From Corynebacterium glaucum (lineage in GTDB: Bacteria; Actinomycetota; Actinomycetes; Mycobacteriales; Mycobacteriaceae): a DNA stretch of 64,000 nucleotides. How positions within the stretch are numbered: position 1 is the first letter of the stretch; every line of letters starts with the position of its first letter. The stretch covers positions 1,984,001 to 2,048,000 of the forward strand of contig NZ_CP047358.1 of assembly GCF_030408855.1 (NCBI RefSeq), in the 5' to 3' direction. This document shows, one piece after another, positions 36,959 to 46,471 of the stretch. The notes beneath the pieces are model-generated. The model saw nothing but the letters and a program-made list of their open reading frames with translations. It did no database searches and was not told where the DNA came from. A program made the position numbers and the translations under genes.

Positions 36959-37522
36959 ATGACTCGCGCACTGCTTATCGTTGACGTTCAAAACGACTTC
37001 TGCCCCGGCGGCGCACTTGCTACTGCCCGCGGCGATGAGGTCGCGGTCAAGCTCGCTGAGCTGCTCGAGGACGAAGCTGCCATCAGCGGCTACTCGCATA
37101 TTCTGGCCACACAGGACTGGCACATCGATCCGGGTGAGCACTTTTCACAACAACCGGATTTCGTTGATTCGTGGCCGGTGCACTGCGTCGCCGACACCGC
37201 TGGAGCGAATCTCCGTGCACCGCTCGACGTTGCAAAGATCGATCGCTTCTTCCGCAAAGGCGCGTACTCCGCCGCTTACTCCGGCTTCGAGGGCAGCGAT
37301 GAAGCAGGTGTTCTTCTACTGGACTACCTCACTGAGCAAGGCATCGATTCGCTCGACGTGGTCGGCATCGCTACCGACCACTGCGTGCGTGCCACAGTGC
37401 TAGACGCGTGCAGAGAGAACATCGACGTGCGCGTCCTTGCGGAACTTTGCGCCCCGGTTGACGAGTCACGAGGAGACTCCGCCCTCACCGAAATGAAAGA
37501 GGCCGGGGCGGAGATCGTTTAG
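36959..37522 (+). CDS. pncA: Nicotinamidase/pyrazinamidase
   Basis: The 187-residue isochorismatase-fold hydrolase converts nicotinamide to nicotinate for NAD salvage. Asp9 (LLIVDVQNDF), Lys (FRKGAYSAAYS) and Cys (GIATDHCVRAT) form the catalytic triad; TQDWHIDPGEHF holds the metal ligands. No Shine-Dalgarno; TACAGT at 36947-36952 ends six bases before the ATG, suggesting a leaderless mRNA. Its stop overlaps the convergent DUF305 gene by four bases. Confidence 0.93.
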   Translation: MTRALLIVDVQNDFCPGGALATARGDEVAVKLAELLEDEAAISGYSHILATQDWHIDPGEHFSQQPDFVDSWPVHCVADTAGANLRAPLDVAKIDRFFRKGAYSAAYSGFEGSDEAGVLLLDYLTEQGIDSLDVVGIATDHCVRATVLDACRENIDVRVLAELCAPVDESRGDSALTEMKEAGAEIV

Positions 37523-38145
37523 CGGCTTGATTGGCGGAGCAGGTCTTCCATCTCCCCCATCTCGGCGACCTGGACATCAATCATTTCCTGCGCCATCTCA
37601 CGCAGCGGGGCGTAGCCGCCGCGCTCCACTTCATCCTGCGTCATGTCGATGACGTGAGCGTGGTGGGAGTGCATCATTTCCAGGAAGGCGGTTCGCAGCT
37701 CGTCGCCACTCAACGAGGCGAATTCCTCTAGCTGCTCTGGCTGGAACATGCCGTTCGCGATGTGCTTCGAGTGAAGCTCCATGTCCTCTTCGATGCCCCA
37801 CTCCTCGGCCCATGCCCGCATTTGCTCGTTCTCTCTTTCCTGCCCCTGCTTAACGCGCTGGGCCAGATCACGTACTTGCGGGTCGTCGACATCGGAGGCC
37901 AGGAGTACATCGGACATCTCGATTGCCTGCTCGTGGTGGGGCACCATCATTCCGATGAAGTGCACGTCAACGTCGTTGTGTGCCCCTTCCTCCGGAGCAA
38001 AGGCCGCGCGCAGCGAAGGTCCGAGCGCGGTCGCTAAAAGCACGAGCGCGGCGATAACTGCGAGAGCTACCACGAGCGGTTTTTTGCTCGGGCGCATCGC
38101 CTCGAGCGATTCGTCCGCGCCGCTTTCCAATTTGATGTCCGGCAT
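37519..38145 (-). CDS. DUF305-family membrane-anchored protein
   Basis: The 208-residue protein has an N-terminal anchor (PLVVALAVIAALVLLATAL) and an extracellular four-helix DUF305 domain. The two family motifs are visible: GMMVPHHEQAIEMSDVLL and EMMHSHHAHVIDMTQDEVE. His/Met-rich DUF305 proteins are often linked to copper; binding is inferred only. Convergent with pncA. Confidence 0.88.
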   Translation of the reverse strand: MPDIKLESGADESLEAMRPSKKPLVVALAVIAALVLLATALGPSLRAAFAPEEGAHNDVDVHFIGMMVPHHEQAIEMSDVLLASDVDDPQVRDLAQRVKQGQERENEQMRAWAEEWGIEEDMELHSKHIANGMFQPEQLEEFASLSGDELRTAFLEMMHSHHAHVIDMTQDEVERGGYAPLREMAQEMIDVQVAEMGEMEDLLRQSSR

Positions 38146-38176
38146 TGGTATTCCCTTTCGATGAAAATGTGGATAT

Positions 38177-38217
38177 GCAAAAGCCGCCCGAGCTTCGTGG
38201 TGCGAAGCTGGGCGGCT
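38177..38217 (-). terminator. Terminator downstream of the DUF3618 gene
   Basis: On the minus strand AGCCGCCCAGCTTCG pairs with CGAAGCTCGGGCGGCT (one bulge) and is followed by TTTTG. Confidence 0.85.
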
Positions 38218-38260
38218 AGGCCGTGTCTAAGTACGGCGGCTTGCGGCCGTACGTTGAGAA

Positions 38261-38536
38261 CTAGCGGTTGGCCAGCAGCTTCTGCAGCTCCTTGAGCTGG
38301 CTCTTGCGCTTGCGGCCGTTGTAGAAGCGAATCCCCACGAGCACCGCGATGCCTGCGACGATGCCGCCGATGACCTTCTGCACCGTCTCGTCCTGGGCCC
38401 ACTCGACGGCCTGCTCCTTCGCGTTGTCCGCGAGGTTGGAAGGGTTGGTGCGGTCCGCGAGCTCGTCGAGGGTGCTGGCGAGTTGGCTACGGGTGCGCTC
38501 GATCTCGCGCTCGATGTCATTAATGTCTCGTGCCAC
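38261..38536 (-). CDS. DUF3618-family protein
   Basis: The 91-residue protein begins RDINDIEREIERTRSQLAST, the DUF3618 start (helical, heptad-like), and has one membrane segment (VIGGIVAGIAVLVGIRF) before a basic tail. GTG start with GGAGAC upstream. Function unknown; family members occur widely in actinobacteria. Confidence 0.88.
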   Translation of the reverse strand: MARDINDIEREIERTRSQLASTLDELADRTNPSNLADNAKEQAVEWAQDETVQKVIGGIVAGIAVLVGIRFYNGRKRKSQLKELQKLLANR

Positions 38537-38624
38537 GGGGGTGTCTCCTACATTCGTTGCTTAAAGCTGTTCCGAAACCACAGTAGTGGAAACGTCGGGA
38601 GAAAACAGTGTAGAACGGGGAAGC

Positions 38625-39095
38625 ATGACCGAACAGAACCGACTATCTCCCGGCGATACCGCCCCAGCGTTCACCTTGATCAACGACCGTGGCGAGGATG
38701 TCTCCCTCGCCGACTTTGCCGGCCAGCAAGTGATTGTGTATTTCTACCCGCGTGCAAACACCCCGGGTTGTACGACGGAAGCCTGCGACTTCACCGAACG
38801 GTTTGAGCAGTTCGAGGGCGCCTCGGTGGCAGTGCTGGGAATCTCGCCCGATCCCGTGGACCAATTGGCGAAGTTCCGCGCCGACCACGATCTGAAGGTG
38901 GAGCTCCTTTCCGACGAGTCAAAGGAGACCCTTCGCGCCTGGGGCGCATACGGGAAGAAGAACACCTACGGAAAGATCAGCGAGGGCGTCATCCGTTCGA
39001 CGTTCCTGGTCGGCGCCGATGGGAAGATCGAGCAAGCTCAGTACAACGTCAAGGCGACGGGCCACGTTGACCGCGTGCTGCGCGACTGGATGTAG
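38625..39095 (+). CDS. bcp: Thioredoxin-dependent peroxiredoxin (Bcp type)
   Basis: The 156-residue peroxidase reduces H2O2 and organic peroxides. NTPGCTTEACDF carries peroxidatic Cys49 and resolving Cys54 (atypical 2-Cys Bcp/PrxQ). GVIRSTFLVGADGKIEQ is family-typical. The ATG at 38625 follows ACGGGGAAGC. Confidence 0.93.
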   Translation: MTEQNRLSPGDTAPAFTLINDRGEDVSLADFAGQQVIVYFYPRANTPGCTTEACDFTERFEQFEGASVAVLGISPDPVDQLAKFRADHDLKVELLSDESKETLRAWGAYGKKNTYGKISEGVIRSTFLVGADGKIEQAQYNVKATGHVDRVLRDWM

Positions 39096-39148
39096 TCCGC
39101 GACCCATTTGCCGCAGTCTCAGGCAGCAGTCTTAGTCACCCATAAACA

Positions 39149-39229
39149 CAAACCTCGGATCGGGGATTCCGGATTCGCGCCCTTTTTCGAAGTTTTGGCG
39201 GATCGCCGAGACCTGCGATCCGAGGTTTG
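39149..39229. repeat. 14-bp inverted repeat beside tRNA-Leu
   Basis: CAAACCTCGGATCG at 39149-39162 and its exact inverse at 39216-39229, 53 bases apart, between the convergent bcp and tRNA-Leu genes. It could fold into a long stem in the trailer of the tRNA-Leu transcript. No T-tract directly follows. Confidence 0.5.
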
Positions 39230-39250
39230 GGCGTGTGGTTTGGGTTTTCG

Positions 39251-39335
<85 letters not shown>

Positions 39336-39441
39336 GCGTGCACTTACTTTACACAGAGGTGGGTCGTGACCCTAATGCGTACAAGCACCGAGCTCAAACT
39401 TTAGTTTGGTTCGGTTCGTGTGGTGGGTAGACTGAACCACT

Positions 39442-39888
39442 GTGAGTGAAGACAGGGAGAGGCCGCAGCGCGAGCGCGTAAAAATCCGCGCTTGGCACAT
39501 CTTGCTTCTCGCCGCTGCTGTAATCACCTGCCTGCTTTTGGCGTGGTGGCAATGGACCCGCTACCAGTCCGGCACCGGCACTTTCCAAAACCTCGGATAC
39601 GCCTTGCAGTGGCCGTTCTTCGGAGCGTTCTTCGTCTACGCCTACAGGATGGGCATCAAGATGGAGAACGAAAAGATCGATGCCGAAAATTCAGGCGAGG
39701 TGATGGCAAACATGTACGAGGCGGACCTCGCGAGGTTCGGCGCATCGGATGGCGCGACCATCACCGAGATTGATGAAGACTTTCTTCCGCGACGCCCGCA
39801 ATTTGATGTCGCTGAATTCAACGAGATGGTAACTCCGAAACGTCACCACCCTGGCGCAACTATCGACGAAAGGACCGGCGAAAACTAG
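39442..39888 (+). CDS. Conserved actinobacterial membrane protein
   Basis: The 148-residue protein has two membrane segments (HILLLAAAVITCLLLAWW and YALQWPFFGAFFVYAY) and a charged cytosolic C-terminus. The GTG start is eight bases after TAGACT (39428-39433), so the transcript is probably leaderless. It lies 3 bases before the DUF3817 gene; this pair is often found together in Corynebacteriales. Function unknown. Confidence 0.75.
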   Translation: MSEDRERPQRERVKIRAWHILLLAAAVITCLLLAWWQWTRYQSGTGTFQNLGYALQWPFFGAFFVYAYRMGIKMENEKIDAENSGEVMANMYEADLARFGASDGATITEIDEDFLPRRPQFDVAEFNEMVTPKRHHPGATIDERTGEN

Positions 39889-39891
39889 CTC

Positions 39892-40302
39892 ATGTCGAAC
39901 CCGACCAACCCCTCTCACGAGCCCTCGACGCCGCAGCAGACGGCAGCATCGCAGACAGCGACTCCACACATTCACCCCGAGCGGCAGCGTCGCGTTCGTT
40001 CGGCGCTGACGCTGTTTTCCATTGCAGCGTGGGTGACCGGCGTGCTGCTGCTTCTGCTGGTGGCCCGCATGGTCATGGAATACGGCTTCGGCATGGATGT
40101 TGCCGCGCTTGCTTGGGTCGCCCGCGTGCACGGACTCGCCTTCATCGCATTCCTGATGGCGTCGCTGAACCTGGGGCTCAAAGCTCGCTGGCCTGCGACC
40201 ACTTGGGTAGTCACGGCCATCTCGGGCGTGGTGCCATTCCTCTCGTTTGTGGTCGAAGCGCAGCGTCGAAAAGAGGTCAAGCAGACCTTCCAGTTGAGCT
40301 AA
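39892..40302 (+). CDS. DUF3817-family membrane protein
   Basis: The 136-residue protein has a Pro/Thr-rich N-terminal tail, then three hydrophobic segments. ALTLFSIAAWVTGVLLLLLVARMVMEYGF and WVARVHGLAFIAFLMAS match DUF3817 (YdzA-like, small integral membrane). Function unknown. Confidence 0.85.
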   Translation: MSNPTNPSHEPSTPQQTAASQTATPHIHPERQRRVRSALTLFSIAAWVTGVLLLLLVARMVMEYGFGMDVAALAWVARVHGLAFIAFLMASLNLGLKARWPATTWVVTAISGVVPFLSFVVEAQRRKEVKQTFQLS

Positions 40303-40349
40303 CAGGGTTCGTTGGGCTAACCGGGCTAGCCCAACCGAGGGGCAACTCC

Positions 40350-40721
40350 TTAGCGCTCGCCGCGGGTCAGCACCATAACGCCGACCTTCTCTGCGTTGTC
40401 GTTCTGCGGGGTGAGCGTCAAAGCATCGTTGTTGATCTGGCCCGTGTATTTCATATCCTGGCCAGTCAGCGGGTCAGCCAGCTTGAAGTCCTCGCCATCT
40501 CGCTTGCACTTTGCGTCGTTGGATTCGCCGCTGGTCTCGGTCATAGACCAGGAACAATCGCCGCCGTCGATGGTGAGCGTTGCGGAGCCTCCGCCGGAGG
40601 CGGAGTCGGTGGCGGTGATGTCACCAGACCAGGTGCCGTCCCAGTCGCTGGACGAGCCGCAGCCAGAAAGCAGCGCACCAGCGGTCAAAGTAGTTACTAC
40701 AAAAATCAATGGTTTCTTCAT
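40350..40721 (-). CDS. Small secreted lipoprotein, unknown
   Basis: The 123-residue protein has a lipoprotein signal peptide (KKPLIFVVTTLTAGALLSGC, cleavage before Cys21) and a beta-rich body (GTWSGDITATDSA; SATLTIDGGDCSW) of the kind seen in small actinobacterial lipoproteins. The ATG at 40721 has GTGGGGG upstream. Function unknown. Confidence 0.8.
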   Translation of the reverse strand: MKKPLIFVVTTLTAGALLSGCGSSSDWDGTWSGDITATDSASGGGSATLTIDGGDCSWSMTETSGESNDAKCKRDGEDFKLADPLTGQDMKYTGQINNDALTLTPQNDNAEKVGVMVLTRGER

Positions 40722-40748
40722 AGCCCCCACCATAGCCGGAAGGTACTT

Positions 40749-41357
40749 CTACCCACGAAGCGCGGCAATCGCCGGGGCGAGTTCACGCAGTGCTTTCCCG
40801 CGGTGGGAGCGGGCATTCTTCTCCTCCGCTGTGAGTTCGGCAGAAGAACGTCCCGGCGCGTCGGCGGGAGCGAAGAGCGGGTCGTAGCCAAACCCGTTCT
40901 CGCCGCGCGGTTCACGTAGCAGAGTTCCTTCCCAGCGCCCCTCGGCGGTAGTTTCCTCCCCATCCGGCGTCACAAGCGCGCAGCACGAAACGAACGCGGC
41001 ACCACGAACGTTGATGTCTTCCATCTGTGCCAGCAGGAGACGGTTGTTCGCCTTGTCGTCACCATGCGCGCCAGACCAGCGTGCGGAGAGCACACCCGGC
41101 ATCTCGTTGAGGGCGACGACAGTCAGGCCCGAATCGTCCGCGACACACGGCAGCCCGGTGGCTGCCGCCCCAGCCCGGGCCTTGATCAACGCGTTTTCCG
41201 CGAAGCTGAGACCGGTTTCAGCAGGTTCGGGATACGAGGGGGCGTCGTGAAGCGAAATGAGCTCTACCCCCTCGATGCCGAGCTCGCGCAGGACCTGCTC
41301 CAACTCGACGAGCTTTTTCGCGTTGTTCGAAGCGACGAGGAGTTTCACCGTGCTCAC
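40749..41357 (-). CDS. rdgB: Non-canonical purine NTP pyrophosphatase (RdgB/HAM1)
   Basis: The 202-residue enzyme removes dITP, ITP and XTP from the nucleotide pool. [19 protein letters not shown] is the N-terminal signature; [13 protein letters not shown] and [10 protein letters not shown] follow, and ARSHRGKAL near the end is the substrate-binding block. GTG start overlapping the rph stop (GTGA). Confidence 0.95.
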   Translation of the reverse strand: MSTVKLLVASNNAKKLVELEQVLRELGIEGVELISLHDAPSYPEPAETGLSFAENALIKARAGAAATGLPCVADDSGLTVVALNEMPGVLSARWSGAHGDDKANNRLLLAQMEDINVRGAAFVSCCALVTPDGEETTAEGRWEGTLLREPRGENGFGYDPLFAPADAPGRSSAELTAEEKNARSHRGKALRELAPAIAALRG

Positions 41358-42100
41358 AGCCCGAGCGCCGCCTTCTGAGCGGCGATGAGCTCGGCGCAGC
41401 CTTTCTCGGCGACATCGAGCATCGCGGCGAGCTGGTCGCGGCCGAACACGCCATGTTCGCCTGTGCCCTGGATCTCGACGAAGTTACCGCCCTCCTGCAT
41501 CACCACGTTGAGGTCAACCTCTGCGCGCGAGTCCTCGACATAGGGCAGGTCAAGACAGACGTGGCCGTCGATCACGCCGGCGGACACCGCCGCAACGGGC
41601 GCGAGCAGGGGTTCGCCGGGCACGAGGCCGCGGTCTTTGAGCACTGCGATCGCATCGGCAAGCGCGACATACGCGCCGGTAATCGACGCGGTGCGGGTGC
41701 CGCCATCTGCCTGCAGTACGTCGCAGTCGATCTGGATCGTGTTCTCCCCGAGCTGGGTGAGATCCACCGCGGCACGCAGGCTGCGCCCGACCAGGCGCGA
41801 AATCTCGTGGGTGCGCCCCTTGACCTTGCCCTTCATCGATTCGCGCGGCATGCGCTCGTGGGTGGCGGACGGCAGCATCGCATACTCGGCGGTGAGCCAG
41901 CCCTCGCCGGAATCCTTCTTAAAGCGCGGCACGCCTTCCTCCGCGGTGGCGGTGCACATCACTCGGGTCTGGCCGAACTCCACCAGCACGCTGCCGGCGG
42001 GGTTGGTGGTGAATCCGCGGGTGATGCGCACCGGGCGCATCTCGTCGAAGGCGCGGCCGTCGACGCGGGAAAATGAAGTGTCAGAAACGGGGTCAGTCAT
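41354..42100 (-). CDS. rph: Ribonuclease PH
   Basis: The 248-residue phosphorolytic 3'-5' exoribonuclease trims tRNA 3' ends. [19 protein letters not shown] and [10 protein letters not shown] are the phosphate and RNA-binding blocks, and [23 protein letters not shown] is the family signature. Coupled to rdgB by a 4-base overlap. Confidence 0.96.
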   Translation of the reverse strand: MTDPVSDTSFSRVDGRAFDEMRPVRITRGFTTNPAGSVLVEFGQTRVMCTATAEEGVPRFKKDSGEGWLTAEYAMLPSATHERMPRESMKGKVKGRTHEISRLVGRSLRAAVDLTQLGENTIQIDCDVLQADGGTRTASITGAYVALADAIAVLKDRGLVPGEPLLAPVAAVSAGVIDGHVCLDLPYVEDSRAEVDLNVVMQEGGNFVEIQGTGEHGVFGRDQLAAMLDVAEKGCAELIAAQKAALGL

Positions 42101-42115
42101 GCGCCCCAGACTAAC

Positions 42116-42886
42116 TCACACCTCGAAGACAGCGCCCGCCTCGCCGACGATGACCTCGCCGTCGAACTCGGCCTGCGCCGCAGCCCGAGCGGCTTCCTTA
42201 TCGCTCCATGGCTGGATGTGCACCAGCACCAGCGTTTTCACCCCGGCTTCACGCGCGATACGCCCCGCATCCTGGCCGGATAAGTGCATGCCCTCGGGTT
42301 GGCCCTCCGACGTCGGCCCCCAAGCCGACTCGCAGAAGAGAAGATCCGCGTTCAACGAGGCGTCGATAAGCGATGGTGTGAACCCAGAGTCCCCAGTGTA
42401 GGTGATGACCTTGCCGGTGGCCTTGTCATCGACGCGCAGCGCGTGCGACTCGGCTGCCGGGTGAACGACTGGGAACGGCGTGATGATCACGCCCTCAAAC
42501 TCAACCGGCGTGCCCGAGACCCAGGGATGGAACTCGAAGGTGTCTGAGATGTCGTTGATGTCATCGGGGCCATCCGAGCCCATCCGGCCGAAATGTTCGG
42601 GTGCGTAGGACGGGCCGTACATCAGGTTCCGACCGGCCGCGGGCGCCGTCGGATGGTAACGGCGCCACACGAGCAACGACGCCACGTCAGAGCAGTGATC
42701 CGCGTGCAGGTGGCTGAACACGACGTGCGCGGCCGAAGGGTCGAAGTCCCGCTGCATCGCAGCGAGCGCTCCAGGGCCGAAATCCATCACCACATCCGGG
42801 TTGCCGGCAGTGGAGACCACATACGACGATCCGGGGTTGCCAGGCGCCGCCAAGCTACCGGAGCATCCGAGGATGGTGAGCTTCAT
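42116..42886 (-). CDS. MBL-fold phosphodiesterase/hydrolase (Rv1339-like)
   Basis: The 256-residue protein has the metallo-beta-lactamase site SHLHADHC (HxHxDH) near 67 and a TYTGDSGF with a metal-binding Asp near 170. The N-terminus KLTILGCSGSL resembles RNase Z-like enzymes. The Mycobacterium homologue Rv1339 has been linked to cyclic-nucleotide degradation. The neighbour order with murI and rph is the usual actinobacterial one. It carries one CGTCGATAAGC copy at 42361. Confidence 0.88.
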   Translation of the reverse strand: MKLTILGCSGSLAAPGNPGSSYVVSTAGNPDVVMDFGPGALAAMQRDFDPSAAHVVFSHLHADHCSDVASLLVWRRYHPTAPAAGRNLMYGPSYAPEHFGRMGSDGPDDINDISDTFEFHPWVSGTPVEFEGVIITPFPVVHPAAESHALRVDDKATGKVITYTGDSGFTPSLIDASLNADLLFCESAWGPTSEGQPEGMHLSGQDAGRIAREAGVKTLVLVHIQPWSDKEAARAAAQAEFDGEVIVGEAGAVFEV

Positions 42887-42896
42887 GGACAACACT

Positions 42897-43730
42897 CTAC
42901 GGTGCGCCGCGTCCGACCGCATGCACGCGCGGGCCCAGAATGCGCTCGGCTAAGCGGTCGAACTGCTCCGGATCGCCGGTGGACTCGAACACGCGCTGCG
43001 GCGTGGTGTCCGGCGCGGCGAGCAGGTCACGCTCGGTGAGGATTCGCAGCACATCCTTCGATGTCTCCTCTGCGGAGGACACCAGCGTGACGTGATCCCC
43101 CATCGCCAGCTGAATCACGCCTGAGAGCAGCGGGTAGTGGGTGCACCCGAGCACCAGCGTGTCCACGCCGGCGGCCTGCAGCGGCTCAAGGTAGCCCTGC
43201 GTCACGCCCAGAATCTGCCGGCCGGAGGTGATGCCGCGCTCCACGAATTCCACAAACGCGGGGCACGCCGCCGCAGTCACCTCCACCGAGGGGTTGAGTG
43301 CGAACAGGTCCTGGTACGCCCCAGACGTAATCGTTCCGGTTGTGCCGATGACGCCGATCTTGCCGTTGCGGGTGGTGGCCATCGCGCGACGCACCGCCGG
43401 CTGAATTACCTCAACGACGGGGATGTCGTAGCGCTCGCGCGCATCGTGCAAGAACGCCGAGGTGGCGGTGTTGCAGGCGATCACTAGCATTTTGCATCCG
43501 CGCTCGACCAGTTCGTCGCTGATCCGCTGCGCATGCGCGCGCACGTCCGCAATCGGCTGCGGGCCGTAAGGCGCATTCGCCGTGTCGCCGATGTAGATCA
43601 GCGACTCCCCCGGCAGCTGATCCATCACCGCGCGAGCCACGGTCAGCCCGCCCACACCAGAGTCGAACAGGCCGATCGGCGCGTTGTTGTACTGCTTCAC
43701 GAGCTCAAACTGCTCCAACTGCGCGCTCAC
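42897..43730 (-). CDS. murI: Glutamate racemase
   Basis: The 277-residue enzyme supplies D-glutamate for peptidoglycan. Both catalytic Cys are in family motifs: [11 protein letters not shown] and [25 protein letters not shown] is the N-terminal signature, and GIYGD-type [11 protein letters not shown] is present. The GTG at 43730 overlaps the rhomboid stop (GTGA). Confidence 0.95.
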   Translation of the reverse strand: MSAQLEQFELVKQYNNAPIGLFDSGVGGLTVARAVMDQLPGESLIYIGDTANAPYGPQPIADVRAHAQRISDELVERGCKMLVIACNTATSAFLHDARERYDIPVVEVIQPAVRRAMATTRNGKIGVIGTTGTITSGAYQDLFALNPSVEVTAAACPAFVEFVERGITSGRQILGVTQGYLEPLQAAGVDTLVLGCTHYPLLSGVIQLAMGDHVTLVSSAEETSKDVLRILTERDLLAAPDTTPQRVFESTGDPEQFDRLAERILGPRVHAVGRGAP

Positions 43731-44542
43731 CTGCCCATCTGTTGCCGCAACTGCTTTTCCTGGCGCTTCGCCACCAGCTCCGGCGGGTCGTCCGAGGTAA
43801 TGATCGTGGCCGCAACGACACCGCCGATTGCGCCGAACAAGTGCGCCTGCCAACTAATCCCGGGGGTGCCGGGCAGCAGGCCCCACACCAGACCGGAGTA
43901 GAAGAACCCGAGAATCAAGCCAAGAATAATCTGCGCACCGGAGCGGTTGAAAAACCCGCGCACAAGAAGGTATGCCAGCCAGCCGTACACCAGCCCGGAG
44001 GCGCCAATGTGGTTCGTGCCCACGCCACCGAAAACCCACGTGCCCAGCCCGCCGATGATCACTACAAACGCAGTGACCTCCCAGAACACGCGCTTGCCCG
44101 AATACCCCACTAGGAAGGCGAACAGCGCGCCTGCGAACGAGTTGGAAATGATGTGATCCCACCCGCCGTGCAACAGCGGCGAGGTGAAGATGAACGGCAA
44201 AGACACCACCTCAAGCGGGTGGATACCAAACACAACCAGGTAGCCGTTGAAGAAAAGGACGTTGATCAGCTGTACCGCCCAGATCGCCACCAGGTAGCCC
44301 ACGGCAAAGCGGAGGCCGGTGCCGCGCTGCTGCTTGCGCTTGGACACCGGCTTCGCGCTCGGCTGCGGCTGCAGCGGCTGTTGCACAGGCGGCAAGCCAG
44401 CCGACCCCACCGGGAAGGCAGGCTGCTGGGTCTCCGGGTGCGAGAACGGGCGCTGGAACGGCTTGCCATAACCGGGTTGGCCGGTGTCGCCGTAACCCCA
44501 ACCGGGAGGAGTCTGGTGCTGGTGGTACGGATTGTGAGTCAT
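43727..44542 (-). CDS. Rhomboid-family intramembrane serine protease
   Basis: The 271-residue membrane protein has a Gln/Pro-rich cytosolic N-terminus (about 75 residues) and six or so helices. [16 protein letters not shown] carries the catalytic Ser (GxSG), and [12 protein letters not shown] the catalytic His. Substrates unknown. The gene lies in the conserved rhomboid-murI-MBL-rph block. Confidence 0.93.
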   Translation of the reverse strand: MTHNPYHQHQTPPGWGYGDTGQPGYGKPFQRPFSHPETQQPAFPVGSAGLPPVQQPLQPQPSAKPVSKRKQQRGTGLRFAVGYLVAIWAVQLINVLFFNGYLVVFGIHPLEVVSLPFIFTSPLLHGGWDHIISNSFAGALFAFLVGYSGKRVFWEVTAFVVIIGGLGTWVFGGVGTNHIGASGLVYGWLAYLLVRGFFNRSGAQIILGLILGFFYSGLVWGLLPGTPGISWQAHLFGAIGGVVAATIITSDDPPELVAKRQEKQLRQQMGR

Positions 44543-44554
44543 CGAGGCATTAGC

Positions 44555-45514
44555 TTAGCGGGCAATCTCACGCCATGCCCGCACACCGTAGGCAGGCTCA
44601 GCGCTCACCACAGCATCCACAATCGCGGCTTGCACACAGTCCGCTGCAGCAGCAGAAAGAGCACCAAGCTTATCGACGCTTACGTTATCCACCGCATCCC
44701 GCACCGACACAGCGAACAGCGTGTCCCCGTCCAACGGCGAATGCGCGGGGCGCACCGCGCGGGCGATTCCATCATGGCCAGCCATGGCAAGACGCTTGAG
44801 CTGCGCTGGGCGAAGCGGCGCGTCGGTGGCGATCACCCCGATGGTGGTGTTCAGCTTCGATTGCGCCCGCCTGGGCATCGGGCGCTGGCATTCCGAAAAC
44901 GCGTCGAGATCCACCGCCGGTTTCGTCGGGTCACCGTAAAGCAGCCCGGTTGCCGGGTCGATAACGGATCCAACCGGGTTGGCTACAACGTAGGCGGCCA
45001 CGGTGTATTCCCCGATACGTATTTGTGCCTGGCCGAACCCGCCTTTGAACACCCCGGCGGTGGCACCGCACCCCGCGCCGACGTTGCCTGATTTTGCGGG
45101 TTCGCCCCGGTACGCTTGCGCAACCGCAGCGGCCCCGTCAGCCTGATCCGGCCAATGCTCTGAGTCGCCGACGGCGAGGTCGAAGATCACCGCTGCCGGT
45201 ACGATCGGCACCCGCGGGCCGCCCGGCACCGCGCCACCGAACACGTCGAAGCCCCGGCCGCGCTGGGCGATGGCGCGCATCGCACCGTCCGCGGCTGCGA
45301 GACCGAACGCACTGCCTCCGCTGAGCACGACCGCGTGCACCTTCTCCACCGTGTTATGCGGCTCGAGCAGGTCCGTTTCACGAGTGCCGGGACCACCACC
45401 GCGCACGTCGACGGCGCAGGTCATGCCCTCACTGTCTGCTGCGCACACCACCGTGACACCTGTATCCCCCAGAGATGCGTGGCCGATGAGGACGCCAGAG
45501 CCGTCGTCTAGCAA
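44555..45514 (-). CDS. P1-family (DmpA-like, S58) peptidase
   Basis: The 319-residue precursor is processed by itself. SKLNTTIGVIATDA near 222 is the cleavage site, where Thr223 would become the N-terminal nucleophile. VLSGGSAFGLAAADG and SGNVGAGCGATAG are family motifs. A TTG start with AGGAGAG upstream follows the DUF2017 stop by nine bases. Related enzymes cut N-terminal residues of peptides; the in vivo role is unknown. Confidence 0.85.
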   Translation of the reverse strand: MLDDGSGVLIGHASLGDTGVTVVCAADSEGMTCAVDVRGGGPGTRETDLLEPHNTVEKVHAVVLSGGSAFGLAAADGAMRAIAQRGRGFDVFGGAVPGGPRVPIVPAAVIFDLAVGDSEHWPDQADGAAAVAQAYRGEPAKSGNVGAGCGATAGVFKGGFGQAQIRIGEYTVAAYVVANPVGSVIDPATGLLYGDPTKPAVDLDAFSECQRPMPRRAQSKLNTTIGVIATDAPLRPAQLKRLAMAGHDGIARAVRPAHSPLDGDTLFAVSVRDAVDNVSVDKLGALSAAAADCVQAAIVDAVVSAEPAYGVRAWREIAR

Positions 45515-45523
45515 AAAGCTCTC

Positions 45524-46033
45524 CTATTCCATCATTGCTTCAAGCAGGGAGTCCTGGCAGTAAGCGAGCCAGTCCATGAGCACCGCGCGGTCCTGGGCCT
45601 CAGCCTCGCCGCCGCGGTCATCCTCGGAGACGTAGAGACGCATGTCGTTGAGCGCGGCAATGAAGCGCGGCGCGTCGGCCTCCTCGATGGTCACTTCCAC
45701 CCCGCCGGTGGGGCCGAGGACCTCGTTGACCACCTGCAGGTTGATCAATTTGGCTTTGATGATGTCGTTTTCGTGGAGGCTGCGCAGCAGACCGTTATCG
45801 CCGTCGAACTCCTCGTCGCCCTCGCGCTCGAAGTCGGGCAGCAGGCGCGCGAGCTTCGGATCCTCCGGGGCCTCGGTGTGGCCCGCGGACATGCCGATCA
45901 TCTCCGCGAACTCGTCCTTCGGGGCGGACTGCGCGCGCCCGATGAGCGCTTCAGAGACGGTCGCGGTGAGGTCTCCGATCACCTCGCGCTCCATCGGCTC
46001 GAAGCGGGTGGTGAATTTTACGGAAGAGCGCAT
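45524..46033 (-). CDS. DUF2017-family protein
   Basis: The 169-residue acidic soluble protein begins RSSVKFTTRFEPMEREVIGDL and ends DWLAYCQDSLLEAMME, matching DUF2017, a family that follows clpS in actinobacteria. The ATG at 46033 has AGAAGGG four bases upstream; a longer version from 46063 is possible. Function unknown. Confidence 0.85.
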   Translation of the reverse strand: MRSSVKFTTRFEPMEREVIGDLTATVSEALIGRAQSAPKDEFAEMIGMSAGHTEAPEDPKLARLLPDFEREGDEEFDGDNGLLRSLHENDIIKAKLINLQVVNEVLGPTGGVEVTIEEADAPRFIAALNDMRLYVSEDDRGGEAEAQDRAVLMDWLAYCQDSLLEAMME

Positions 46034-46068
46034 GAGGCCCTTCTTCCTGCGCCACGGTTGCATGTGCC

Positions 46069-46404
46069 CTATCCCGCCTGCTGCATTGTGGCCCACAGGC
46101 CTGCCGTGTGCAGCTTCTTCACGTCGCCTTCGACCTTGTCTTTCTCGCCCGAGGAGACAACGGCCTTGCCCTCGGTGTGGACCTGCATCATCAGCTCGTT
46201 AGCGCGCTTGCGGTCATAACCCAGCACGGTCTGGAAGACGTAGGCCACATAGCTCATCAGATTGACCGGGTCATCCCACACGATGCACATCCAGGGCAGG
46301 TTCTCGCTGGTGGTGACCTCGACCTCGATCGCCTCGTCCAGTTCAGGCGAGGCGATCGGCGAGCTCATCCGCACACCTGCGGCGGACGCTTCCGAAGCGT
46401 TCAT
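46069..46404 (-). CDS. clpS: ATP-dependent Clp protease adaptor ClpS
   Basis: The 111-residue adaptor hands N-degron proteins to ClpAP/Clp[23 protein letters not shown] is the ClpS core (the substrate-binding D-D-P-V-N), and [17 protein letters not shown] follows. I use the ATG at 46404 (GAAGG five bases upstream); starts at 46416 and at the later MSSP are alternatives. Confidence 0.93.
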   Translation of the reverse strand: MNASEASAAGVRMSSPIASPELDEAIEVEVTTSENLPWMCIVWDDPVNLMSYVAYVFQTVLGYDRKRANELMMQVHTEGKAVVSSGEKDKVEGDVKKLHTAGLWATMQQAG

Positions 46405-46471
46405 GCAAGCCTTCATGCGCCCCAGCTTACCTTGACCTGGGTCGCCCCTGAATGGAGTAGCCTTGTACAGC

